Below the pieces are notes generated by a model. That model saw only the letters and a program-made list of their open reading frames with translations. It was not told the DNA's origin and did not search any database. From JACMLC01 sp963720235 (GTDB lineage Bacteria; Acidobacteriota; Blastocatellia; Pyrinomonadales; Pyrinomonadaceae), in the NCBI GenBank assembly GCA_963720235.1, contig OY970389.1, positions 1,302,001-1,366,000 of the forward strand: 64,000 nt of DNA. Reading direction: 5' to 3'. Shown here piece by piece: positions 8,826 through 16,966 of the stretch; within the stretch, counting starts at the first letter, position 1, and every line of letters begins with the position of its first letter. The position numbers and the translations under genes were made by a program.

Positions 8826-8988
8826 TCAGAGATTTCCATTCACGATGTCTCTCAACAATCTCTCCGAGACTGCGAAGCTGTCTGGTCGCCTTCGTATAAG
8901 CAGCCTGATCCGAAAGCAACTCAGGCGCAGAGAGTTGTTCGGTCAACTCTTCATAACGCGCAACGATTTGTTCTAATTTATCCAGCAT
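8800..8988 (-). CDS. prfA: Peptide chain release factor 1, N-terminal part
   Basis: Sixty-two codons starting at ATG 8988 (MLDKLEQIVARYEELTEQL) match the helical domain 1 of release factor 1 up to HREWKSLNEE. The frame then drifts (SDGRA) into TGA at 8800-8802. The adjoining frame continues the family as LTGARELLDTVDDEEMRELA. Aligned to the family, the join needs one base fewer around 8815-8820, where GAG TCT would become GAG CTG. The start lies 5 nt after the DUF1385 stop codon, in the common rpmE-DUF1385-prfA order. Confidence 0.8.
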   Translation of the reverse strand: MLDKLEQIVARYEELTEQLSAPELLSDQAAYTKATRQLRSLGEIVERHREWKSLNEESDGRA

Positions 8989-8993
8989 AAATT

Positions 8994-10202
8994 TCAGGCG
9001 AGCGGAGTGGCCTCCGCCTCTCTCGGTTGTGGCTCAAGCTTGAGCGATTCTTTCAAAGCTTCGATGGCAACTTCAAGCTGCTGGTCATCGGGTTCTTTGG
9101 TCGTGATGTTTTGCAGCCAGACGCCGGGCAGCGTAATCAACTTGAAAATGAAACCGCCCTCTTTCCTTGCGGAGAGCCGTATGATTTCGTAGGACAGCCC
9201 TGCGACGAGCGGAATCAGGGCGATGCGTACGAGCATGTTATAGATGAGCGAGTCGAACTTGATAATCGAAAAGAGCACGATGGAGACGAGCATCACGACC
9301 ATCAGAAAACTCGTCCCGCAACGCGGGTGCTGGCGCGGCTGTATGCGCGCATTCTCGACGGTCAAAGGCAATCCGGCTTCCCATGTGAACACGGTCTTGT
9401 GCTCCGCGCCGTGATACTCAAAGACGCGGCGTATGTCCTTCAAGAGCGAGAAGGTGAAAATCATTATTAAGAAAAACGCCATCCGAATCATGCCGTCAAT
9501 CAGGTTGAAAGAGACGGACGGGCGCACAGGATGCAGGTAAGTGCGCACGCTCTGCCACGCGCGCGTGTACCATGCGGCGTCTGTCGCCGTTGGAGTCTGC
9601 GCGGCGTTTCCATCAGTTGAAGTGGCTGTGCCGGATTGTGTTTGCTGTGCGCGCGCAGCTTCGATGGCGGGCGAAGTGGCCCAGCCTGCCGCGATGAAGA
9701 TGGCATTCGTCAGCAGTAGCGGCGCGACGATAAAGAGCATCACATTAAAGAAGAGCGCGAAGACGATAGAGCCTGCGGCAGCTGCCGTCCCGCCTTTCTT
9801 TAGTTCGTCCTTTGAACGTTTTTCTGTCGGAATCGGAATCAGTCCGGGCATGGCTCCAGTGATGCCCGCGAAATCGCCTTCGCCTTCGATGACGGCTGGC
9901 GTCAAAGCTATCTCGACCTCTTTCTCTTCCGCCTTCTCAGCATCTGCGAAAGCTTCGTTGGCGGAAAAGTTGAGAGCCTTGATGCCGAGCCCCATTGATT
10001 GAATCAAGACCGCGCCGCCGCGCAGGACTGGCAGTTTTAAGAGCGGATACTTGTCGCTCCACTTGGGCAGCGCGGCAGAGGTATTGACAATCGAGCCGTC
10101 CGCCTTGCGCACAGCGATGGCATAAGCATTCGGCGTGCGCATCATCACGCCTTCAATCACTGCCTGCCCGCCGACGATTAAATCTCTTTCGTTTGTGCTC
10201 AC
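8994..10202 (-). CDS. DUF1385 family integral membrane protein
   Basis: A 402-residue membrane protein of the DUF1385 family, often found next to rpmE and prfA, as here. Conserved blocks are the N-terminal LIVGGQAVIEGVMMRTPNA and, late in the protein, EYHGAEHKTVFTWEAG with HPRCGTSFLMVV. There are about four to five transmembrane helices. An Ala/Thr-rich loop (about residues 205-230) is an expansion. I chose GTG 10202 because the conserved N-terminus begins a few residues later and an AAGG lies upstream; the frame is open to 10289. The biochemical role of the family is not known. Confidence 0.85.
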   Translation of the reverse strand: MSTNERDLIVGGQAVIEGVMMRTPNAYAIAVRKADGSIVNTSAALPKWSDKYPLLKLPVLRGGAVLIQSMGLGIKALNFSANEAFADAEKAEEKEVEIALTPAVIEGEGDFAGITGAMPGLIPIPTEKRSKDELKKGGTAAAAGSIVFALFFNVMLFIVAPLLLTNAIFIAAGWATSPAIEAARAQQTQSGTATSTDGNAAQTPTATDAAWYTRAWQSVRTYLHPVRPSVSFNLIDGMIRMAFFLIMIFTFSLLKDIRRVFEYHGAEHKTVFTWEAGLPLTVENARIQPRQHPRCGTSFLMVVMLVSIVLFSIIKFDSLIYNMLVRIALIPLVAGLSYEIIRLSARKEGGFIFKLITLPGVWLQNITTKEPDDQQLEVAIEALKESLKLEPQPREAEATPLA

Positions 10203-10396
10203 TTGGTTCGATTCCTTTTCCCGATGAAATGGCTGCTGAATAGAACAACGCCGACCTCTTTCGTTTTCGGCTCGCTCTCTCGCGTACATGATACACGAAG
10301 AGCGACCGGACGTGAGCGTCGGCGTGCGGGTTGTGTGTTGGCTAATGTTGCTGCGCGTGCAAATACATGCTGAGCGTTAGAGTGCTCCTCAAGAGA

Positions 10397-10651
10397 TTAC
10401 TGCGCGGCGGCAGTCTCTGCGGGCTGCTCTTCCGTTTGTGCTTCCGGCTGCTTTTTGCCGTAGCGTTTATTGAAACGATCAACGCGCCCGGCTGTGTCCA
10501 CAAGCTTCTGCTTGCCTGTGAAGAACGGATGGCACGCCGAACAGATTTCCACATGCAGTTCTTCCTTGCGCGTCGAGCGCGTGGTAAAGCTCTCGCCGCA
10601 GGCGCACTGCACTTTGATTTCGTGATATTCAGGATGGATTCCTTCTTTCAT
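10397..10651 (-). CDS. rpmE: 50S ribosomal protein L31
   Basis: An 84-residue bL31 of the zinc-binding (C+) type: CACGESF near residue 17 and CSACHPFFTGKQK near residue 38 supply the metal-binding cysteines. The core ends at RVDRFNKRYGKK, after which a 17-residue Glu/Ala/Gln-rich tail extends beyond the usual length. It is the upstream member of the rpmE-DUF1385-prfA group, all on the minus strand. Confidence 0.95.
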   Translation of the reverse strand: MKEGIHPEYHEIKVQCACGESFTTRSTRKEELHVEICSACHPFFTGKQKLVDTAGRVDRFNKRYGKKQPEAQTEEQPAETAAAQ

Positions 10652-11095
10652 CTTCCTTTTGCTTCCTTCTCTATAGACAACAATCAGTGCCTTATTTGAA
10701 ACAATCCATGATACGGTTGATGTAGTTTAAGGTCAAGTTTGCAGAGCCTCTTTCTAGCTCTATCAAGCAGACAGACGAACCACAAAGCAACACTAAACCT
10801 ACAACAAAATCACGCGAAAGAATATTAGCTTCGTGTGGCTTTAATTCGTTTAGCCTCTTTGTGTGATTTTGTGTTTCATCTCTTTTTTTTCGAGCGGGAA
10901 GAAACCACTCTTTAGCGAGTATTTGCAAGGCCGAGGCAAAAAACCGAACTTGTTGACAATGGCGCAAAACGCATGTTACAACGCACGTGACCGTCCTTTC
11001 GTACTTTTGCATTAAGACACAACCGGCAATTTTTCTCTGCGTTCGAGCTTTAAAGCTCAAGCGCACTTGAAGTCAGGGTGTAGGCGCAAGACGAG
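10652..11095. other. Divergent intergenic region rpmE / nuoC
   Basis: No convincing gene. A 124-codon minus-strand frame (10692-11066) has no family resemblance and a composition unlike its neighbours. The region is richer in A and T than the flanking genes, fits a divergent promoter region, and holds the promoter candidate listed next. Confidence 0.6.
10953..10981 (+). promoter_or_regulatory. Candidate promoter for the nuoC-N genes
   Basis: TTGACA (10953-10958) and TTACAA (10976-10981) are spaced by 17 nt, about 115 nt ahead of the nuoC start. The second half of the complex I genes begins here and needs its own promoter, because nuoA-B lie 7.4 kb away with minus-strand genes between. Confidence 0.5.
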
Positions 11096-12178
11096 ATGGG
11101 AGACGAAACCAAAAAGACGCTGCCGCGCACGGACGACACCAGTCCCAGTCCCGGCTTTGAGAGCAAGGATGCGGGCGAATTGCCCGCGCCTGAAACTGCT
11201 ACGCGCCCGACGCCTGAAAGTCAGGCAGCCCTCACGGGCAAAGCTCCTTCAGGAAGTTCTACAAGCGGCACAACCGTTCCCGCTTCATCCGGCGACCCTT
11301 CCGCCAGCACAACTTCTGCAACCGAAACAACAGAATCACAACCGCCCGGCGGCGCATCGCCTGCCATTGGCGACCCTCTAAAAAATCCTTCGCAGTCTGA
11401 TGCAGAGAAGGCCGCGAAGATTGCAGAAGCAAAGGCGCGCACCGCCGCAGCCAAACAGGCAGCAGGCGACAAGCCCGCTCCGGCGCAACCGGGCGCAACA
11501 GCCGCCGCGCCGAAAGCTCCCGTCAAGAAAAAAGATGAAGGCCCGAAGCCTACGGACGCAGCAGGTCATGCGTTAGTGAAAAAGCTACGCAAACATTTTG
11601 GCGATGCCGTCAGCGAAGCCACAGAATTTATCGGCCAGCTTTCCGTGCGCGTCGCGCCGCACTCAATCGTCACAGTCTGCGACTTTCTCAAACGCGATGG
11701 CGCGTCAAAGTTTAACTACTTGACTGATGTTACCTGCGTACATTTTCCAGACCGCGCGGATGCTCCGTTTGAGATGGTCTATAATCTCTATTCGATTGAG
11801 AATAACGAGCGCGTGCGTTTGAAGGTCGCGGTCAATGAAGACGAAGGCGTCGAGAGTGTGACGAGCGTCTGGCCCGCAGCCAACTGGATGGAGCGCGAGG
11901 TCTTTGATCTCTTCGGCGTGCAGTTTCGCAATCACCCGGACTTGCGCCGCATCCTCTTGCCGCCGGATTGGGAGGGCTATCCTTTGCGGAAAGAGTATCC
12001 GCTTGAGTTCATCGAAAATAACTGGACGACACGGCACTTGCCGGAGTTTACGGAAGTGCAGAAGGAACAGCTCGAACAGCGTCGCGCCTATGGCTTAGAG
12101 ATTCTCTCCATGCCCGAAGAACGCCGCGTGCGCGAAATCTTCCGCGCGGGCAAGGAAGTGATGCCGAAAGACAAATGA
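11096..12178 (+). CDS. nuoC: NADH-quinone oxidoreductase subunit C with long disordered N-terminus
   Basis: A 360-residue protein whose C-terminal ~210 residues are a complete complex I 30-kDa subunit (LRKHFGDAVSEATEF; the YLTDVTCVHFP strand; EREVFDLFGVQFRNHPDLRRIL; PLRKEYPLEF). The first ~150 residues are a low-complexity stretch of Ala, Pro, Thr, Ser and Lys, with no counterpart in normal NuoC (about 160-220 residues). The extension keeps coding-like codon use and reaches the core without a stop. ATG 11096 is the first good start; internal starts nearer the core cannot be excluded. Confidence 0.88.
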   Translation: MGDETKKTLPRTDDTSPSPGFESKDAGELPAPETATRPTPESQAALTGKAPSGSSTSGTTVPASSGDPSASTTSATETTESQPPGGASPAIGDPLKNPSQSDAEKAAKIAEAKARTAAAKQAAGDKPAPAQPGATAAAPKAPVKKKDEGPKPTDAAGHALVKKLRKHFGDAVSEATEFIGQLSVRVAPHSIVTVCDFLKRDGASKFNYLTDVTCVHFPDRADAPFEMVYNLYSIENNERVRLKVAVNEDEGVESVTSVWPAANWMEREVFDLFGVQFRNHPDLRRILLPPDWEGYPLRKEYPLEFIENNWTTRHLPEFTEVQKEQLEQRRAYGLEILSMPEERRVREIFRAGKEVMPKDK

Positions 12179-12465
12179 ACCCGAAGGAATTGGCCCAGCA
12201 TTACGAAGCGAAAGTTTTTGAGACGAAGGAAGCGGCGGAAGCCGCAGGCTTTGTGCTGACCGAAACCCAATCGCCGCGCAACACCTGGAACAAAGCGAGC
12301 GCGGCGCAAGCCATCATGTATAAACTTTTGGCGAAGAAGAGAAGCGGCGAAGCTCAGGAAATCGGATTGGTGTTAGAGAATTACAGCGTCAGTGGTTGTT
12401 ACAAGAGCGAGGATGAAGGCGGAAGGATGAAGGATGAAGGAGGTGAAAGCACGGAAGAAAGATAA
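12175..12465 (+). CDS. Small unknown protein coupled to nuoC
   Basis: A 96-residue soluble protein starting at an ATGA overlap with nuoC. The N-terminal half is helical (MNPKELAQHYEAKVFETKEA) and no family is recognised. The last ~19 residues (EDEGGRMKDEGGESTEER) are encoded by the left arm of the following intergenic hairpin, so the repeat has become part of the coding sequence. The overlap and position between nuoC and nuoD suggest co-translation with complex I subunits and perhaps an assembly or accessory role; that is inference. Confidence 0.6.
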   Translation: MNPKELAQHYEAKVFETKEAAEAAGFVLTETQSPRNTWNKASAAQAIMYKLLAKKRSGEAQEIGLVLENYSVSGCYKSEDEGGRMKDEGGESTEER

Positions 12466-12541
12466 GGAATAAAAGATGAAATAGTCATGGAGCCTCTTAA
12501 ATTACCCATGCTTTCATCCTTCATCCTTCATCCTTCATCCT
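12411..12541. repeat. Tandem-unit hairpin, GGATGAA class (before nuoD)
   Basis: The left arm (about 12411-12449) has GGATGAAGGATGAAGG units and lies inside the end of the 96-codon gene. The right arm (about 12511-12541) is its complement, CATCCTT units repeated four times. The loop is about 60 nt, larger than in the other hairpins. Confidence 0.8.
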
Positions 12542-12551
12542 TGCATTTCTT

Positions 12552-13685
12552 GTGCATCAAGTAGAAATCGCCACCACACGCGAGACCTTGCTCGACAGTC
12601 CTGAGATGGTCTTGAACATGGGGCCGCAGCACCCCTCGACGCATGGCGTCCTGCGCGTCATCCTGCGGCTCGATGGCGAGACTGTCATAGACCTCGATTG
12701 CGACATCGGATTCCTGCATCGCGGGATGGAGAAGATTGCGGAAAATCGCCAGTACCCGATGATTGCGCCTTACTGGGACAGGCTCGATTACATCGCAGCC
12801 GTCTCGAACGGTCTTGTCTGGGTTGAAACCGTCGAGCAGATGATGGGCCTCGATGTCCCGCCGCGCGCGCATTACATACGCACAATCCTGACTGAGCTTA
12901 ATCGCATTGCCTCGCACCTGCTCTGGCTGGCGACACATGGATTGGACATAGGCTCTTTCACAGTCCTGCTCTGGGCCTTGCGCGAGCGCGAAGAGATTTT
13001 AAAGATTTTCGAGCGACAGTTTGGCGCGCGCCTGACCTGTCACGCTTGGCGCATCGGCGGAATGCCGAATGATGCTTACGATGGCTTTGAGAAGGATGTG
13101 CAGCAGTTCGTCAACAACTTTCCGCATCGCATAGACGAGTATGAAACGCTCCTTTCCGAGAATCGCATCTGGCTCGGAAGAACCGTCGGCATCGGCGTCA
13201 TCTCAGCCGAAGAAGCGATTGCCATAGGGCTTTCCGGCCCGGCCCTGCGCGGCTCAGGCGTCGCGTGGGATATAAGAAAGTCGCGCCCGTATGCGGCATA
13301 TGCAGACATGGACTTTGATATACCCGTCGGTGAGAATGGCGATACCTACGACCGCTATCTCGTACGCCTTGAAGAGATGAGGCAATCGCGTCGCATCGTC
13401 CAGCAGGCGATAGACAAGCTGCCGGACGGGCCTGTGAATGCGAAAGTGCCGAAGATAGTCAAGCCGCCCGCGGGCGATTACTATCATTCCATCGAAGGGC
13501 CAAAGGGCGAGATTGGTTGTTATCTAGTGTCGGACGGCACGGCCAGCCCTGCGCGCGTGCGTGTGCGCCCGCCCTGCTTTATCAACTTGCAGGCTTTGAG
13601 ACAGATGTGCATCGGCCATCTGGTCGCGGATGTCGTCGCGATTATAGGCACTCTGGATATTGTGCTCGGAGAGATTGATAGATAA
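12552..13685 (+). CDS. nuoD: NADH-quinone oxidoreductase subunit D
   Basis: A 377-residue 49-kDa subunit that forms the quinone site with NuoB. The family hallmarks MGPQHPSTHGVLR, CDIGFLHRGMEKIAE, GLDVPPRAHYIRTILTELNRIASHLLW and the final DVVAIIGTLDIVLGEIDR are present. The only start consistent with this N-terminus is GTG 12552, 10 nt after the hairpin arm; the next ATG is 18 codons in. It is separate from nuoC, not fused. Confidence 0.95.
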   Translation: MHQVEIATTRETLLDSPEMVLNMGPQHPSTHGVLRVILRLDGETVIDLDCDIGFLHRGMEKIAENRQYPMIAPYWDRLDYIAAVSNGLVWVETVEQMMGLDVPPRAHYIRTILTELNRIASHLLWLATHGLDIGSFTVLLWALREREEILKIFERQFGARLTCHAWRIGGMPNDAYDGFEKDVQQFVNNFPHRIDEYETLLSENRIWLGRTVGIGVISAEEAIAIGLSGPALRGSGVAWDIRKSRPYAAYADMDFDIPVGENGDTYDRYLVRLEEMRQSRRIVQQAIDKLPDGPVNAKVPKIVKPPAGDYYHSIEGPKGEIGCYLVSDGTASPARVRVRPPCFINLQALRQMCIGHLVADVVAIIGTLDIVLGEIDR

Positions 13686-13688
13686 AAG

Positions 13689-13757
13689 TCTAGAGTCTGG
13701 AGTCTGGAGTCAAGAGTCAAAAGCGGACTCCAGACTGGAGACTCCAGACTCCAGACT
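13689..13757. repeat. Tandem-unit hairpin, GAGTCTG class (nuoD-allA)
   Basis: Arms 13689-13718 and 13725-13757 are built from AGAGTCTGGAGTCTGG units and their complement, with a loop of about 6 nt. The right arm ends one base before the next ATG (13759), leaving no separate ribosome binding site. Confidence 0.85.
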
Positions 13758-13758
13758 T

Positions 13759-14217
13759 ATGAAAGTCGTTCGTCTCAAAGTTCAGCCGATGACGCGCGAG
13801 AGTTTCGCGCCGTACGGAGTTTTGATAGATAGTCGCGGCTCTGTCGAGATTGATTTGGGCGAGGGCGCGCCGAGTTTGACGGGAGCGACTGCGGAGCACA
13901 GGCCGTTCAGCTTTGAATTCATGGCGCGGCACAGGCGCACGATGCAGGTCTTTTCGCCGCTTGCATCTTCGGAATCAATCATCGCGGTTGCTCCGCCGAA
14001 TAGTTTTGACAAGCCTGAGGTTGAGAGAATCGCCGCGTTTCATGTCAGCGGGCGATTGCCTTACGCTTATCATAAGGGAACGTGGCACACGCCGCCGTTT
14101 CCGATTCAGGAGTGGTCGTCGTATCTCGTCGTTGACCGCGCGAGAACGCTGGATGAGGATTGGGAACTGGTTGATTTAAGGGTTACGCATCAGATGACAT
14201 TCGAGATTGAGTTTTAA
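13759..14217 (+). CDS. allA: Ureidoglycolate lyase (AllA) family protein
   Basis: A 152-residue cupin-like protein resembling ureidoglycolate lyase, which splits ureidoglycolate to glyoxylate and urea late in allantoin breakdown. The N-terminus MKVVRLKVQPMTRESFAPYG, the metal-site region FHVSGRLPYAYHKGTWHTPP and the strand SSYLVVDRAR fit the family. ATG 13759 follows a hairpin arm; the frame upstream to 13660 is repeat sequence. It sits inside the complex I genes between nuoD and nuoH with no other purine-degradation gene nearby, so a different substrate or a passenger insertion is possible. Confidence 0.75.
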   Translation: MKVVRLKVQPMTRESFAPYGVLIDSRGSVEIDLGEGAPSLTGATAEHRPFSFEFMARHRRTMQVFSPLASSESIIAVAPPNSFDKPEVERIAAFHVSGRLPYAYHKGTWHTPPFPIQEWSSYLVVDRARTLDEDWELVDLRVTHQMTFEIEF

Positions 14218-14223
14218 ACAAAG

Positions 14224-15615
14224 ATGACAGAGATGCTCGCTTATTTCGCGCCAAACTTTATAGACAGCCTGCTGCTGCGTTGGTTCAGCCAGGAGACAAT
14301 CAACTATGTCATCTGGCCTTTCATACAAATCGGCGCAGTGGTGACAGGCGTCGCGCTGTGGGCCTTGTATGCGACCTATGCCGAGCGGAAGATTTCGGCT
14401 TTTATGCAGGCGCGGCTTGGGCCAATGCGCGTTGGCAAGTGGGGACTTTTGCAACCGATTGCCGACGCCATCAAGCTTTTGACGAAAGAGGATATTCTGC
14501 CTGACAAGGCGGATAACTATATCTTCAAATTTGCGCCGTTCATCTCCGTCGCCGCAGCTTTCATCGTCTTCGCTGTGATTCCGTTTGCGCCGAGTTGGGG
14601 CGTGATTACGGACATCAATATCGGGTTGCTCTTTGTGCTCTCTGTCTCAAGTGTCGGCGTGCTGGCATTGATTCTTGCTGGCTGGTCTTCTAACTCGAAA
14701 TATTCTCTGATGGGAGGCTTGCGCTCTTCCGCGCAGATGGTTTCGTATGAAGTGGCGATGGGATTGTCGCTCATCGGCGCGTTGATGTTTGCGCGCACGC
14801 TTTCTCTGTCGGGCATCGTCAACGCGCAGGCTCTGGATGGGCCGCTGCCTTATATCTTTTATCAACCGCTCGGCTTTATCACTTTTTTGATTAGCGGGAT
14901 TGCAGAGAACAATCGCGCGCCGTTCGATTTGCCGGAAGCGGAATCGGAATTGGTCGCGGGCTTTCATACGGAATACTCCGGGATGCGCTGGTCGCTCTTT
15001 TTCATGGCGGAGTATGCGGCGATGGTTGTTGTCTCTGCCATCGCGACGGCAGTCTATCTGGGCGGCTGGTATTTGCCCGGCGTCTTTCGCTTCACGGAGG
15101 CTTATCATCAGGCGGCTCTTGCAAGCGGCAACCCGGATGGAGCGCAGCTTTATCATGGCCTGTATGTCATCATCGGCGTGATGGTCTTTATGATAAAGAT
15201 GGGAGTGCTGCTGTACATCTATTTCTGGTTGCGCTGGACGTTCCCGCGTTATCGTTACGACCAGTTGATGGACCTGGGTTGGAAGTGGCTGATTCCAGCC
15301 GCGCTGACAAATATCATCTGGACTGCGTTAGCGATTTTCACTGTGCAGGCTCTCAATGGCTGGAAAGGGATGAAGACTATCGAATCCGTCTCGCAGGGAC
15401 TTAACCTGACGCCGAGCGGCAAGGCTGTGATGGTCGGGTTCGGAATCACAGGATTGCTCGTCACGGCAGGAGTGCTCTCGACTATTAACTGGCGTTCGCG
15501 CGATTTCAACTTGAAGGGCCAGCGAAGAAATATTCGCGTCCTGAAAAACGTGCCGCAAGGAAAGCCTGCGGTCGCGCCTGCGGCCAGCGCGTCGCCCACA
15601 GCGCAGGAAACTTAA
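14224..15615 (+). CDS. nuoH: NADH-quinone oxidoreductase subunit H
   Basis: A 463-residue membrane subunit, longer than the usual 320-430. It has about eight to nine helices and the family segments YAERKISAFMQARLGPMRVG, QPIADAIKLLTKED, ENNRAPFDLPEAESELVAGFHTEYSGM and FLRWTFPRYRYDQLMDLGWK-like text near residue 340-355. The E-rich loop lies at the entry to the quinone channel. Extra length is in the periplasmic loop around residues 280-305 and a C-terminal Ala/Pro tail. It starts 6 nt after the AllA-like gene with only a weak AAAG ribosome site. Confidence 0.93.
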   Translation: MTEMLAYFAPNFIDSLLLRWFSQETINYVIWPFIQIGAVVTGVALWALYATYAERKISAFMQARLGPMRVGKWGLLQPIADAIKLLTKEDILPDKADNYIFKFAPFISVAAAFIVFAVIPFAPSWGVITDINIGLLFVLSVSSVGVLALILAGWSSNSKYSLMGGLRSSAQMVSYEVAMGLSLIGALMFARTLSLSGIVNAQALDGPLPYIFYQPLGFITFLISGIAENNRAPFDLPEAESELVAGFHTEYSGMRWSLFFMAEYAAMVVVSAIATAVYLGGWYLPGVFRFTEAYHQAALASGNPDGAQLYHGLYVIIGVMVFMIKMGVLLYIYFWLRWTFPRYRYDQLMDLGWKWLIPAALTNIIWTALAIFTVQALNGWKGMKTIESVSQGLNLTPSGKAVMVGFGITGLLVTAGVLSTINWRSRDFNLKGQRRNIRVLKNVPQGKPAVAPAASASPTAQET

Positions 15616-15618
15616 TAC

Positions 15619-15690
15619 GATTTTAGATTTTTGATTTGCGATTTTTGATTTTGTTTTCAAATCTAAAATCAAAAATCTAAAATCGCAAAT
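15619..15690. repeat. Tandem-unit hairpin, GATTTT class (nuoH-nuoI)
   Basis: The left arm (15619-15653) has TTTTAGATTTTTGATTTGCG-like units and the right arm (15657-15690) the complement. Unlike most others, it leaves room for an AGAGG ribosome site before nuoI. Confidence 0.8.
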
Positions 15691-15704
15691 TCTCAGAGGT
15701 GTTT

Positions 15705-16238
15705 ATGCCAGTAGTAAATGTTCCGCAGCCCACTTTTATGGAGAAGGTCAAACGCTTTTTTATGTTTGATCTATTGAAAGGTTTGGGGCTGACCTTTAAG
15801 TACAACATCGGCGCGATTACGGATAAGGATTCGGTGGCGGGCAAGGGGATTTACACGGAGCAATATCCGAAGCACCGGCCCGAAGTTGCGCCGCGTTTTC
15901 ATGGCGCGCCGCGTCTGAACATGGACCCGGAGACGCATGAGACGCTCTGCATCGCGTGTAATCTGTGCGCGCTCGCCTGCCCGGAAGATTGCATAGATGT
16001 TTTGGCGATGGACATTGAAATCACAGTCGCGGGCAAGGCGCGCAAGAAAAAAGTTTTGGATGAATTTATCTTCGACACTTCGCGTTGCATGTTCTGCGCG
16101 CTCTGTCAGGAGGCATGCCCGACAAGCTGTCTTGAGTTAACGCAGGATTTTGAGTTAGCAACTTATTCGCGCGCGGGCTTTGTCTGGAACCGCGAGATGC
16201 TTGAGCAGGGACGCGAGACTGTGAAGTACGAATCTTAA
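15705..16238 (+). CDS. nuoI: NADH-quinone oxidoreductase subunit I
   Basis: A 177-residue subunit with two 4Fe-4S ferredoxin motifs that bind clusters N6a and N6b: CIACNLCALACP near residue 80 and CMFCALCQEACP near residue 125. Each is followed by a fourth-cluster cysteine (EDC, TSC). ATG 15705 is preferred over GTG 15699 because AGAGG at 15695-15699 is at proper spacing. It passes electrons to NuoB and is placed between nuoH and nuoJ in the normal order. Confidence 0.94.
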   Translation: MPVVNVPQPTFMEKVKRFFMFDLLKGLGLTFKYNIGAITDKDSVAGKGIYTEQYPKHRPEVAPRFHGAPRLNMDPETHETLCIACNLCALACPEDCIDVLAMDIEITVAGKARKKKVLDEFIFDTSRCMFCALCQEACPTSCLELTQDFELATYSRAGFVWNREMLEQGRETVKYES

Positions 16239-16241
16239 AAT

Positions 16242-16320
16242 AGTTTTCAGTTTTTAGTTTTGAGTTTTCAGAAAATCCTGAAACCCATGAACTGAAAACT
16301 GAAAACTGAAAACTGAAAAC
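16242..16320. repeat. Tandem-unit hairpin, TTTTCAG class (nuoI-nuoJ)
   Basis: Arms 16242-16271 and 16291-16320 with a 19-nt loop, the same class as at 2976 and 17364. The right arm ends one base before the nuoJ ATG at 16322. Confidence 0.87.
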
Positions 16321-16321
16321 C

Positions 16322-16966
16322 ATGACTCTATCAGGTTGGGAAGCAGTCTTCTTCTGGATATTCGCCATCGCCGCGCTGGTGGCGGGGTTGCTGACCGTGC
16401 TGGCGCGCAATGCCGTGCACAGCGCGTTGTTTCTCATCTCTTCACTGATTTCTGTGGCCGCGCTCTTTATCCTGCTCGGCGCAGAGTTTATCGCGGGCGT
16501 GCAGATACTTGTTTATGTCGGCGGCGTGATGGTCTTGTTTTTGTTCGTCATCATGCTGGTCAATGTCGGGGCGGAAGAGCGCGGGCGCGAAGAAATTTTT
16601 AATCGCAAGCCGCAGGTCACGGCGAGCGTCATCTTCTGCTTACTGCTTGCCTTCGGTCTGGTCTATGCCATCAATCAGGGCCTGGAAGGTTTGCGCGAGC
16701 ACGATAGCGAAAAGATTGAGCAGGTCGCGAGACGCCGCGCGGAGCAGCAGCAAACTTTGCAGACTTCTTCGACCGGCACGATGAAGATTACGAAAGACAC
16801 GGAAGCCGTCGGCGCGAGCCTCTATCGCTATGCCTCGCTGCCGTTCGAGATTGCGAGCGTCCTTTTGCTCGTGGCAATCATCGGCTCAGTAATGCTTGCG
16901 CGCACCGTCAAGCAGGAAGCCGCAGCGGATGATGTTGACGCGGAAGACTTAAAAAAGTATGACTGA
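16322..16966 (+). CDS. nuoJ: NADH-quinone oxidoreductase subunit J
   Basis: A 214-residue membrane subunit with five predicted helices. The third helix with the conserved GAEFIAGVQILVYVGGVMVLFLFVIMLVN run marks the family; this helix carries the pi-bulge important for proton coupling. A soluble insert at about residues 125-165 precedes the last helix. The ATG follows directly on a hairpin arm. The stop overlaps nuoK by 8 nt. Confidence 0.93.
   Translation: MTLSGWEAVFFWIFAIAALVAGLLTVLARNAVHSALFLISSLISVAALFILLGAEFIAGVQILVYVGGVMVLFLFVIMLVNVGAEERGREEIFNRKPQVTASVIFCLLLAFGLVYAINQGLEGLREHDSEKIEQVARRRAEQQQTLQTSSTGTMKITKDTEAVGASLYRYASLPFEIASVLLLVAIIGSVMLARTVKQEAAADDVDAEDLKKYD

Noticed and set aside
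10204..10215. TTCGATTCC resembling a tRNA T-loop
   Set aside because: No acceptor, D or anticodon stems around it, and it lies at the start of the DUF1385 gene.
10692..11066. 124-codon minus-strand frame between rpmE and nuoC
   Set aside because: No resemblance to a known family, composition typical of translated AT-rich intergenic DNA, no ribosome site; a promoter lies across it.
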